Source: Sandaracinaceae bacterium (lineage in GTDB: Bacteria; Myxococcota_A; Polyangia; Polyangiales; Sandaracinaceae). From it: a DNA stretch of 17,604 nt. Position numbers and translations under genes: made by a program. Below are positions 6,418-14,109 of the stretch, one piece after another (the stretch's first letter is position 1; every line of letters starts with the position of its first letter). The notes under the pieces were generated by a model. The model saw only the letters and a list, made by a program, of their open reading frames with translations, ran no database searches and had not been told where the DNA came from. The stretch is taken from NCBI GenBank assembly GCA_025056955.1, contig JANWYL010000032.1:1-17604 (forward strand), in the 5' to 3' direction.

Positions 6418-8790
6418 TCACTTAACAAGAACCTGTGAAACCTGAGTGGGGCTCCCCTGATGGCGCTGCGGACGAAAATCACTCTCCTTTTTGCCCAATC
6501 GCTGGAGATAAGCGATCAAAGCGACCAACTTCGACTGGGGATTGATTTCACCGCTAACGCCTGAGGTTTTGAGATCTTCGACAATCTCTTTCGCTTGTGC
6601 GTGAGCATCCTCTTCCGCATGAGCGATATCTTCAGCAGTGTAGGGGACACCCAATGCTTGAAGGGCACGGAGTTTGTTAGGCGTGCGTGCGAAATCAATG
6701 AGCTCCACCGCCAAATGAGGATAAGCAGGCATAATCGAACCTGGCGAAGTTTCTCGCGGATCCAACATGTGGCGGTAATGCCAAAGATTGGGGTAGCGCT
6801 TTCCCTCACGTGCCAAATCTGGCCCCGTGCGCTTGCTCCCCCACTGGAAAGGACGATCCCAAATCGAATCGTCCACTTCTGATACAGCCCCATATCTCGC
6901 CGCTTCCCAGACAAAAGGTCGAATCATCTGGGAATGGCACACATAGCAGCCCTCCGACACGTAAACATCTCGCCCTTCGAGCTCAAGCGGCATATAAGGC
7001 TTCTGCTTGGTATGGAGTTTTTCCTCCATTCCCAACGCCACAGATGGCAAAATTTCAGCAATGCCCCCAACCAAAATCGCAATCGTCACAAGAACCGTAA
7101 ACAGCAATCCAGTGCCTTCTAATTGATGATGTACCTTTTGTGCCACTTTTTGCGCTTGTATGTAAATCCCTCCAAGGATGGAAATAAAAACCGCAGCGAT
7201 AACAATTGCAAGCCCTGCAAGTTGATTGACGATTACAGAAACTCCCAATAGCAAAGCCACAACTGTAATGAGAAGCACTGGAGAAGAAATCAAAACCTCT
7301 TTCCATGGAATTGGAGAATGTGGCAATTCAGCAGGAACAGATACCTTGCTGACCGCTGGTGCTCCTTGCTTGGCTGTCATCCAGAGATTCCAAGCCATGA
7401 GCACAAAGCCACTCAAATAGAGCAAACCAGCAATGAGACGAACCCAATACATCGGAATGATTGCAATTACAGTTTCAACAAAATTTGGATACAAAAGACC
7501 GCCATCGGCGTTTTGGGCCCGCCACATCAACCCTTGGCTAATTCCGGAAATATACATCGACGCCATATAAACGATGATGCCGAGCGTACCGATATAGAAA
7601 TGCCAGTTGGCTGCACGTGTTGAATACAGCTGCGTTCCATACAATCGCGGAACCAGCCAATAAAACATCCCAGCAGCCATGAGCCCATTCCACCCAAGCC
7701 CACCACCGTGAACATGCCCGATAATCCAGTCGGTATAGTGGGCAAGCTCATTCACGGTGCGAACAGAAAGCAGAGGTCCTTCAAAGGTGGCCATTCCATA
7801 AAAGGTCACTCCTGCAGCAAAAAACTTTAATACGGGATCGGTTCGGAGCTTGTCCCATGCCCCTCTTAATGTAAGCAAACCGTTGATCATCCCTCCCCAG
7901 CTTGGAGCCCACAGCATCACACTAAAAAGCATTCCAAGCGATTGGGCCCAGTCTGGAAGAGCAGTATTTAAAAGGTGATGAGGACCAGCCCAAATGTAGA
8001 TGAATATCAATGACCAAAAGTGGACAATTGAAAGACGATAACTGTAAACAGGCCGATCAGCCGCTTTCGGAACATAGTAGTACATGATGCCAAGAATTGG
8101 CGTTGTCAAAAAGAAGGCAACTGCATTATGGCCATACCACCATTGCACCAAAGCGTCTTGAACTCCACCGAAGAGGCCATAGCTTTGTAATGCAGAAAAC
8201 GGCAAAGAGAGATTATTGACAATGTACAAAACAGCAACTGTAACGATTGTGGCGATATAAAACCAGATGGCTACGTAAAGATGCTTTTCTTTTCTTTTTA
8301 GGATCAGCATGAAGAAGTTAATACCAAAAACCACCCAGACAAAAGCAACAGCAACATCAAGGGGCCAGATCAATTCCGCGTATTCTTTTCCCTGACTCAA
8401 GCCAAGAGGAAGTGTGATCGCTGCGCCCAATATAATGAGCTGCCAACCCCAAAAATGGATTGCAGTCAAAGTTTCGTTGACGTTTGCCTTGAGCAAACGC
8501 ATCGAAGAGTGATAAATGCCGGCAAACATCATGTTTCCGACAAAAGCAAAGATCACAGCATTTGTATGAAGAGGCCTCAAGCGGCCAAAAGTCAAATACG
8601 GTGCCAAGTTGGAAGGCCACCAAGCCAATTGGAGGGCGATGATAATGCCGACGAGCATCCCAACGATGCCCCATCCAATTGAAGCCCAAATAAAGTAGCG
8701 CACCCATTTGTCATTGTATGTAATCTCCTCAACCGTATCCTTTCTTTTTTCAATCTTCTCATCCATCTCAGCAATTGCCGTTGCCGTCAT
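6418..8790 (-). CDS. ccoNO: Fused CcoN-CcoO, cbb3 cytochrome c oxidase subunits I and II
   Basis: A 790-residue fusion. Residues 1-475 are CcoN, the haem-copper catalytic subunit. They include the low-spin haem b ligand His75 (RPLHTNAV), CuB ligand His221 (WYGHNAV), the Tyr251 region (VYSYRLSIVHFW, site of the cross-linked tyrosine), CuB ligands His271/272 (GPHH), and haem ligands His359 and His361 (GHVHGGGLGWNG). A linker with two predicted helices (about 497-545) joins CcoO. CcoO has a membrane anchor (561-582), haem c motif CYVCH (615-619) and axial Met687 (GSIMPAYPHL). In many proteobacteria these are two genes; the fused form is known from Bacteroidota and, I believe, some deltaproteobacteria. 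ATG at 8790 has GAGGT 5 nt upstream and overlaps ccoS by 23 bp. Confidence 0.97.
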   Translation of the reverse strand: MTATAIAEMDEKIEKRKDTVEEITYNDKWVRYFIWASIGWGIVGMLVGIIIALQLAWWPSNLAPYLTFGRLRPLHTNAVIFAFVGNMMFAGIYHSSMRLLKANVNETLTAIHFWGWQLIILGAAITLPLGLSQGKEYAELIWPLDVAVAFVWVVFGINFFMLILKRKEKHLYVAIWFYIATIVTVAVLYIVNNLSLPFSALQSYGLFGGVQDALVQWWYGHNAVAFFLTTPILGIMYYYVPKAADRPVYSYRLSIVHFWSLIFIYIWAGPHHLLNTALPDWAQSLGMLFSVMLWAPSWGGMINGLLTLRGAWDKLRTDPVLKFFAAGVTFYGMATFEGPLLSVRTVNELAHYTDWIIGHVHGGGLGWNGLMAAGMFYWLVPRLYGTQLYSTRAANWHFYIGTLGIIVYMASMYISGISQGLMWRAQNADGGLLYPNFVETVIAIIPMYWVRLIAGLLYLSGFVLMAWNLWMTAKQGAPAVSKVSVPAELPHSPIPWKEVLISSPVLLITVVALLLGVSVIVNQLAGLAIVIAAVFISILGGIYIQAQKVAQKVHHQLEGTGLLFTVLVTIAILVGGIAEILPSVALGMEEKLHTKQKPYMPLELEGRDVYVSEGCYVCHSQMIRPFVWEAARYGAVSEVDDSIWDRPFQWGSKRTGPDLAREGKRYPNLWHYRHMLDPRETSPGSIMPAYPHLAVELIDFARTPNKLRALQALGVPYTAEDIAHAEEDAHAQAKEIVEDLKTSGVSGEINPQSKLVALIAYLQRLGKKESDFRPQRHQGSPTQVSQVLVK

Positions 8791-8965
8791 AATCCACCTC
8801 TATTTTTTTGCCTCTAGATTTTTCTTTGTTATCGTCTTCAAGTGGCAAGATCGATAACCTGTCCAAATGATCAAATGTTCCAATGCGGGTTGACCAAGCA
8901 AAAAGAACCATTCCAAATGCAGCAAGCACAATGCTTACAAAAATCGTAAGAATCAAAACAGACAT
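8768..8965 (-). CDS. ccoS: CcoS, cbb3 oxidase maturation protein
   Basis: A 65-residue protein with one N-terminal transmembrane helix (residues 2-23) followed by a hydrophilic tail containing DHLDRLSILPLED. It has the size and topology of CcoS, which is needed for haem b and Cu insertion into CcoN in studied species. ATG at 8965 has GGGTGA about 4 nt upstream. The 3' end overlaps ccoNO by 23 bp and the 5' end is 10 bp from the ccoI stop, so the three genes are surely co-transcribed. Identification leans on position and topology because the family is short. Confidence 0.88.
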   Translation of the reverse strand: MSVLILTIFVSIVLAAFGMVLFAWSTRIGTFDHLDRLSILPLEDDNKEKSRGKKIEVDYDGNGNC

Positions 8966-8975
8966 GGTTCACCCA

Positions 8976-11441
8976 TCAGCCACGCACAAAAGAATGTCGC
9001 ACATTTTCTGCAGCGTATGCGTAACCTTTTCTCGAACGTGACTCAACTCTATTCATGCTCTCCGAATGCCTCCTAAATCGATAAAAAGTTCTTGTAACAA
9101 TTAAAATGGAGCTTAACGGCATTGCAATTGCGGCAAGCCATGGAGGAAACATCCCATAAGCGGCAGCCAAAATTCCAAAGGCATTGTAAGCCACTGCATA
9201 AAAAATGTTCGACAGTGTCAGCCGGTTGAGGAAGTGAGAAATATCGATCGTCCAACGGATTGGAGCAATACCATCCCACCAGAATACGAAATCAGTTTTC
9301 GAAGGAAGAAATGGCCTCTCAATCGCCGGAGAAGCAGAGACAAACGCAGCATCTGCAGCCAATGAGTCGTTTACCCCATCACCAACAAAAAATGCTCTTT
9401 TGCCATTGAGCCAATCTGCTTTTTGATTTGGTGAAAGCTCAGCATAGAGATCACTGGAATCAAATCCAAGACGCATGCCCAAATCTTGAACACGATGCCT
9501 TCGATCACCCGAGAGGACCACAACGCGATATCCTCGTTGACGCAATTCTGTGATCTCTCTTTGAACGTCTTGGCGAAGCTCTTCTTCTGTTGAAAAAGCA
9601 GCAATTAATTTCCCATCACATCCAAAGATGACGTCCGCCTCTTCTGGAATGTCTGACCAATACTCGCTCAGCACTGCCCATTTTGCACGACCCAGCCTCC
9701 ACTCTTTTCCATCAATCAATGCCATCAGTCCATCACCAACAATCTCTTCAACACAAGTGGAATCAACAGCAGAAATTGAATGGCTCGATTCGATAACCTT
9801 TCTTATCGCTGCGCTTTTTGGATGCTCAGAAGCAAGAACAAGAGTGTAAAGCGCTTTTAACTCATCTCGACTGAGCTTGCGATGGATTAACTCCTCACTC
9901 TTTTTACTCAATTTTAGCTTTCCAGTCGTCAAAGTACCAGTTTTATCAAGCGCAATCGTATCAATCTGATTCAGTCGATCAAAAGCACGATTGCGTCGAA
10001 TAAATACTCCCCTTCTCTCAAGCTCAACCGCTGCGAGTTCCCTTGACAATGGAACAGCAATTCCTATTGCGCAAGGACACGCAACAACTAAAATTGCTGT
10101 TGTGCGCAGGAGAGCAACCTCCAACCCATGATTTTGAAAAATCCAAAAAAACGCAATTGAAGCAATTGTCAAAATACCAATCACCCAAAATGCAGAAAAG
10201 TCACGTATTGAAGTGATCTGGCTTGATTGGATGTCTCCCTCACTGCTCTGACGCAAAAGCTCACTCAAGCGGCTCTCTTCGATCGTTTGCAACGCCTCGT
10301 ATTCAAAGGCCTTGCGTCCAACATTGATCGCACCAGCTTGAATCAATTCACCTTTTTTTATCTCGACTGGGCGACTTTCGCCGTGAATCCAATCGTAGGA
10401 AACCAGCGCATCCATTTGAGCAATTCCAGATACAGGCGCCGCTTCCCCAGGAGCCACTACAAGGCAGTCATGCTTGCAAATTTCTGATGCCTTTAGAATC
10501 TGATTTACGCCATCGCGCCGAATTCGCGCATATAACCCTTCTGTCCCCTTGGAGCGCAAAATGCGGTTACGATTTCTCACCAACATCCCGCGTTCCAAAG
10601 CCCGCCCAACAACCATGAGCGCAATAAATGCAGCCAACGAGTCTGCGTAGTGTGCTTCTTGATGCTTTAAGTATCCAATGAGTGTTCCACTTAGCCCAAG
10701 AGTCAACCCCAAAGCAATCGGTAAATCCAAATGGAGGATTCCCCGACGCAATCCCTCAATTGCCCCCCGAAAGAAAACCGGTCCTCCAACCAACGCTGCC
10801 CCCAAGGCCATTCCCATTTCAAGAGAAGAAGCAATGCTTCGCAATGGCTCCTCAGTAAGCCCAAAGTATTGAGGCACTGCAAAAAGCATCGAATTCATCG
10901 CCAGGGCAACAGCAATGCCTGCCCTAAGAATCAACGAATCCCGCTTCGAATCCAATTGTTTCTCAGGAGGGCCAAGTCGATACCCAAAACGCTCTACTTC
11001 GTCAACGAACTTTTCAACATCAAAATCCCTTGATGCAGTGATTTCGCATCTTCCCAAAACCGGGTTTATTACAATGCGGCCTCGATGCATTCTTCTAAAA
11101 ACCTCTCCAATCAACCACACACAACCAGCACAGTGAATCCCCTGAACATCCATTTCAATGAGAGTCGGAGAGGAGCTGTTTTTCAAACGTTCAACAATCG
11201 GCACAAGCCACAATCGGTCCTTTTGAGTTTCATTTCCCAAAGAAACAGGCAATCCTCGCTTTGAGTTTCTAAGCTCGTAGTAGCGCTCAAGCGAAAACTC
11301 CCGAAGTCTGGTTGCAACAATTTCACATCCAGAACAACAGTAAATTTTTTGAGGATCATCAATGGGAGAGCCGCAATGGGCGCAGCTTGCCTTTTCGTGA
11401 GTTTGAATGCCTTTGGGAACCTTGCTCTCCCTTTCTTTCAT
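8976..11441 (-). CDS. ccoI: CcoI/FixI-type copper-transporting P-type ATPase
   Basis: An 821-residue P1B-type ATPase, the copper exporter that supplies cbb3 oxidase assembly. The N-terminal metal-binding domain has CAHCG (20-24) and YCCSGC (34-39), typical of the FixI/CcoI branch, followed by an HMA domain with GIHCAGC (101-107). The transmembrane Cu motif is CPC (455-457), the phosphorylated Asp499 is in DKTGTLT, the SEHP motif is at 538-541 and GDGVND at 687-692. The actuator loop reads HGES (353-356) where TGES is usual. ATG at 11441 is the only start; AGGAG lies directly against it with no spacer, which is unusual. It is the first gene of the I-S-NO-Q-P-G operon and diverges from the SafE-HK-RR genes. 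Confidence 0.95.
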   Translation of the reverse strand: MKERESKVPKGIQTHEKASCAHCGSPIDDPQKIYCCSGCEIVATRLREFSLERYYELRNSKRGLPVSLGNETQKDRLWLVPIVERLKNSSSPTLIEMDVQGIHCAGCVWLIGEVFRRMHRGRIVINPVLGRCEITASRDFDVEKFVDEVERFGYRLGPPEKQLDSKRDSLILRAGIAVALAMNSMLFAVPQYFGLTEEPLRSIASSLEMGMALGAALVGGPVFFRGAIEGLRRGILHLDLPIALGLTLGLSGTLIGYLKHQEAHYADSLAAFIALMVVGRALERGMLVRNRNRILRSKGTEGLYARIRRDGVNQILKASEICKHDCLVVAPGEAAPVSGIAQMDALVSYDWIHGESRPVEIKKGELIQAGAINVGRKAFEYEALQTIEESRLSELLRQSSEGDIQSSQITSIRDFSAFWVIGILTIASIAFFWIFQNHGLEVALLRTTAILVVACPCAIGIAVPLSRELAAVELERRGVFIRRNRAFDRLNQIDTIALDKTGTLTTGKLKLSKKSEELIHRKLSRDELKALYTLVLASEHPKSAAIRKVIESSHSISAVDSTCVEEIVGDGLMALIDGKEWRLGRAKWAVLSEYWSDIPEEADVIFGCDGKLIAAFSTEEELRQDVQREITELRQRGYRVVVLSGDRRHRVQDLGMRLGFDSSDLYAELSPNQKADWLNGKRAFFVGDGVNDSLAADAAFVSASPAIERPFLPSKTDFVFWWDGIAPIRWTIDISHFLNRLTLSNIFYAVAYNAFGILAAAYGMFPPWLAAIAMPLSSILIVTRTFYRFRRHSESMNRVESRSRKGYAYAAENVRHSFVRG

Positions 11442-11456
11442 CTCCTAACCGCTCTT

Positions 11457-11472
11457 TGCATTGAGCGGGCCA
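11457..11472 (-). promoter_or_regulatory. Candidate sigma-54 (-24/-12) promoter for the cco operon
   Basis: On the minus strand the sequence is TGGCCCGCTCAATGCA. It matches the TGGCAC-N5-TTGCA consensus at 9 of 11 positions and keeps the invariant GG-N10-GC. The predicted transcript would start near 11446, leaving only AGGAG before the ccoI ATG. A sigma-54 activator is encoded in the divergent operon. Unproven. Confidence 0.42.
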
Positions 11473-11522
11473 ATCGGTATATCCCCTAAAAATGTCACTT
11501 TATGCACTGAACCCTCACGATC

Positions 11523-11565
11523 AAAGCGCAATCTTTGCGCAATTGCTTCTTAAAAAGCGCAATTG
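11523..11565 (+). repeat. Helically phased GCGCAAT repeats, candidate activator-binding array
   Basis: GCGCAAT begins at 11526, 11537 and 11557, spaced 11 and 20 bp (about one and two helical turns). Copies 1 and 3 share AAAGCGCAAT exactly; copies 2 and 3 share GCGCAATTG. Copy 2 contains the palindromes TTGCGCAA and GCAATTGC. The array lies about 55-100 bp upstream of the candidate cco -24 box and 105-150 bp upstream of the SafE-side one, a usual distance for sigma-54 enhancers. Confidence 0.55.
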
Positions 11566-11618
11566 TTGCATCTCTTGTTTCTTAACTTGTGCATATGGGA
11601 CAATAATTGATGCAACAA
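11563..11618. repeat. 10-bp inverted repeat TTGTTGCATC / GATGCAACAA
   Basis: The arms at 11563-11572 and 11609-11618 are exact reverse complements, with 36 bp between them. The left arm overlaps the end of the GCGCAAT array. Either arm could be a half of a regulator operator; as RNA it would be a long-loop hairpin with no T tract. Confidence 0.55.
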
Positions 11619-11671
11619 ATATAAAGCCATTAGAACATTTCTGAGCAATTAAACATAAAAATGACAAAATA

Positions 11672-11687
11672 TGGTGTATTTTTTGCT
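11672..11687 (+). promoter_or_regulatory. Candidate sigma-54 (-24/-12) promoter for the SafE-HK-RR operon
   Basis: TGGTGTATTTTTTGCT keeps TGG at -24, a perfect TTGCT at -12 and exact GG-N10-GC spacing, with the T tract often seen before -12; the CAC part is not matched (8 of 11). Predicted start near 11698, 10 nt before the ATG at 11708. Unproven. Confidence 0.38.
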
Positions 11688-11707
11688 CGTTTCCTGCTTC
11701 GGGTAGG

Positions 11708-12448
11708 ATGGATGCACTGCTCTTCTCGTTTGGGATTGGCTCGCTCGCCGGCATGAGCGCCTTACCCCACTGCGCTGCGATGTGTGCTCCGCTGGCAGGT
11801 TTTGCTTGCGTGGGGCAAACAGCGGGGTCGCTTGCAACACTTTTAGGGACAAGGCTTCTCGTTTACGGAATCCTTGGGGCAGGCTTTGGAATGCTCGGGG
11901 CGTGGGCAGTCAAGTGGATTCCGCCACAGTGGTCAAGCCTTTTTCTTGGTCTGGCGGTCGCTTCTGGCATGCTCATCGCCGCATGGCAGCTCGAATGGCC
12001 ATGGTTAAAGCAATTGGCACCACTCCGTAAGCGCGTTGGCTTGTCCAGTCCCCCTCTGATCGATCCTTCAAGCCTGGTCACGCGAGTTGCGCCCACTCGC
12101 AAAAGCACCGGGTCCCTGCTCCGTCCACTTGGGATCGGATTGAGTTTCGCCTTTTTTCCTTGCGGAACGCTTCACGCTGCCCTCATGCTTGCTGGTGGGC
12201 AAGGCTCCGCGTGGAAAGGCTTTTTCACCATGGCTGGCTTTGCCCTATCCAGCTCGCTGGCCCTCTGGGCTTCTGGCTGGCTTGGGAGCTGGCTTTACCA
12301 CCTCAACCAACGTGCTCGCCATCTGTTCGCTGCAATTTTGGTGCTCGGTGCCTTGGTTGTTCTTCTCCGCCCCCTCAAAAACCCAATGCCTGCAGCAGGG
12401 CAGGCTTGTCATGGTGTTTCTTGGAGCACGATGGGTTCCCCACAATGA
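11708..12448 (+). CDS. SafE/TauE-like (DsbD-type) membrane protein, probable metal or redox transport
   Basis: A 246-residue polytopic membrane protein with about six hydrophobic segments. It carries PHCAAMC (residues 20-26) in the first helix region and FFPCGTLHAALM (149-160) near the middle, the paired motifs of the 'sulfite exporter TauE/SafE' / cytochrome-biogenesis DsbD_2-like family. Members with HCxxMC sit beside cbb3 oxidase genes in many bacteria and are thought to handle copper or periplasmic thiols; sulfite export is probably not the role here. A C-terminal CH pair (Cys234-His235) could also bind metal. ATG at 11708 has GGGTAGG directly against it, like ccoI opposite. The stop overlaps the next ATG as ATGA, tying it to the sensor kinase. 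Confidence 0.85.
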   Translation: MDALLFSFGIGSLAGMSALPHCAAMCAPLAGFACVGQTAGSLATLLGTRLLVYGILGAGFGMLGAWAVKWIPPQWSSLFLGLAVASGMLIAAWQLEWPWLKQLAPLRKRVGLSSPPLIDPSSLVTRVAPTRKSTGSLLRPLGIGLSFAFFPCGTLHAALMLAGGQGSAWKGFFTMAGFALSSSLALWASGWLGSWLYHLNQRARHLFAAILVLGALVVLLRPLKNPMPAAGQACHGVSWSTMGSPQ

Positions 12449-14109
12449 CGAGCAAACACCAAGAAATCACCCACTACGTTCGTTTTTCTCCAGCTCTCTC
12501 CCAGAAGATCACCCGCTGCAAGGACCTGGTATTTCCGCAACTGGCTCGTGTCTCAGAAATTTTCTACGAAAGGGTCAGAGAACACGAAGAAGCGCATGCC
12601 GTATTTCAAAATGAAGCCCAAATCGATAGGCTTCGGGTTTCCCTGGTGCAATGGCTCAAGGATCTTTTCCGTGGCCCCCACGATGACGCGCATTTTGTGC
12701 GCACAGCCCAAGTTGGGAAAGTCCACGTAAAAATCGGCCTTCCTGCCCGATACATGGTCACTGGGATGTCGGTGCTTCGCACTGAACTCACGCAAATCCT
12801 TCTTCGAGAAAATCAAATCGATGCAGCCCAAGCCTTGAGCCTCCTGCTCGACGTCGAACTGGGAGTCATGGTCGATGCATATTGGTCACATTTTAAGGAA
12901 CGCATTCAGGCGATGATCAAGTGGGGAGGAAATGAGAAGCAAGAGGAGAGGGATGAATTGATCGATGCACTCGATGGGCTTGGTATTGTGGTGCTTGGGC
13001 TCGATAAGGATAACCGAATCGCTTATGCCAACCTCGAAGCCGAGCGAATCACAGGATATAAGGTTGAAGAACTGATTGGCCTCCCTTGCGAAAGCCTATT
13101 GCCCGATGGAGAAATCAACCGAATTGGCCCGCAAGAACAGCAGCATTCCTTCCGCCACCTCACCACTACCCTTCTTACCCGAAGCGGTCGGTCCAGGGAA
13201 GTGAGGCCCCATCTCGTTCCGGTCAAAGAGGGGCTTCGTGGTCTTCAGAAGGTGATCGGGCTCCTCGACATGACGAAAGAAATTGAATGGCAAAAACGCA
13301 CCCACCAAGCCGAGCGGCTGGCAGCGGTGGGACGGCTTGCGGCAGGGCTGGCCCATGAGATTCGCAATCCGCTCAACGGCGCTCACCTTCACCTCATGGT
13401 GCTCGAACGCATCCTCAAAAGACATCTGTTCAGTGAAAAAGAGGCTGCCCTTGAGTCTCTTGAGACTGTGGTCCGCGAGATTCAGAGGCTTTCCGCTTTG
13501 GTTTCTGAATTTCTCGAATTCGCGCGACCCCGTCCCTTGTCGCTTAGGCCCATTGCCGTTTGCGAGCTTTGCCGGTACGCAGCGCACCTCCTTCAGCCAG
13601 ATGCACAAAGGCACGGAGTGCAAATCAAGCTTGACCTTCCCCCTGCAACCTACGTGATCATGGCCGACCGCGACAAGCTGTGCCAAGTGCTCATCAATCT
13701 TGTGCGCAACTCCATTGAGGCCATCGCCGCTGAAGGAAGTGGTGGGCCAAAAGGGGAAGAACGCGGTCATGTCATCTTGCGGGCTCGCAGGCGTCCCCGT
13801 CACATCATGATTGAAGTCGAAGACAACGGTCCAGGCATTCCAGATCCAAATGCCCCGATTTTTGATGCATTCTATTCAACCAAGCCCAACGGAACAGGAC
13901 TTGGTCTCCCAATTGCGCACCGAATCGTGCAAGATCACGGGGGAAGCCTGAGCTTTGAAAGCATCTCATCTCCCCATCCTCCGCATCAACGCCGCACCAT
14001 CTTTCGAATCGAGCTGCCTTTGCCCCAAGAGCTTCAGGATCTTTCGGAAAATCCAGTGAATTCGCACCAATCCACTGAGGACGCAGCCAGAGAGGAGTCC
14101 CATGGGTAA
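12445..14109 (+). CDS. Globin-coupled sensor histidine kinase (protoglobin-PAS-HisKA-HATPase)
   Basis: A 554-residue soluble kinase with no transmembrane helix. Residues ~15-155 fit the protoglobin/globin-coupled sensor fold: Tyr41 in EIFYERV (the B10-type distal tyrosine) and His94 in GKVHVKIGLPARY (proximal haem ligand). They are 53 residues apart, as in known globin sensors. A PAS domain follows (~170-282; AYANLEAERITGY), then the HisKA phospho-histidine His304 in LAHEIRNPLN. The ATPase N box is QVLINLVRNSIEA (~414-426), G1 is EDNGPGIP (459-466) and G2 is GTGLGLPIAHRI. The likely signal is O2 or redox state bound at haem, relayed to the adjacent regulator. ATG at 12445 overlaps the SafE stop; the frame is open upstream but that part is a shadow of the SafE gene. 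The nearest characterised relative I know is AfGcHK of Anaeromyxobacter, which as I recall lacks the PAS. Confidence 0.92.
   Translation: MTSKHQEITHYVRFSPALSQKITRCKDLVFPQLARVSEIFYERVREHEEAHAVFQNEAQIDRLRVSLVQWLKDLFRGPHDDAHFVRTAQVGKVHVKIGLPARYMVTGMSVLRTELTQILLRENQIDAAQALSLLLDVELGVMVDAYWSHFKERIQAMIKWGGNEKQEERDELIDALDGLGIVVLGLDKDNRIAYANLEAERITGYKVEELIGLPCESLLPDGEINRIGPQEQQHSFRHLTTTLLTRSGRSREVRPHLVPVKEGLRGLQKVIGLLDMTKEIEWQKRTHQAERLAAVGRLAAGLAHEIRNPLNGAHLHLMVLERILKRHLFSEKEAALESLETVVREIQRLSALVSEFLEFARPRPLSLRPIAVCELCRYAAHLLQPDAQRHGVQIKLDLPPATYVIMADRDKLCQVLINLVRNSIEAIAAEGSGGPKGEERGHVILRARRRPRHIMIEVEDNGPGIPDPNAPIFDAFYSTKPNGTGLGLPIAHRIVQDHGGSLSFESISSPHPPHQRRTIFRIELPLPQELQDLSENPVNSHQSTEDAAREESHG

Noticed and set aside
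11596..11611. Third sigma-54-like site TGGGACAATAATTGAT on the plus strand
   Set aside because: The -12 position reads GA instead of the near-invariant GC, and the site at 11672 is closer to the gene and better at -12.
11442..11707. FNR/ANR box (TTGAT-N4-ATCAA) for oxygen control of cco
   Set aside because: TTGATGCAACAAAT at 11607 has the left half only; no full palindrome is present on either strand, so FNR control is not supported here.
12160..12444. 95-codon N-terminal extension of the kinase frame
   Set aside because: It overlaps the SafE-family gene in another frame and reads as Cys/Trp/Pro-rich noise; the ATGA junction at 12445 is a better start and gives a standard globin N-terminus.
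13096..13803. 235-codon open frame antisense to the histidine kinase gene
   Set aside because: It is fully inside a well-supported kinase coding region, shows no recognisable domain or ribosome-binding site, and its composition follows from the codon pattern of the sense strand.
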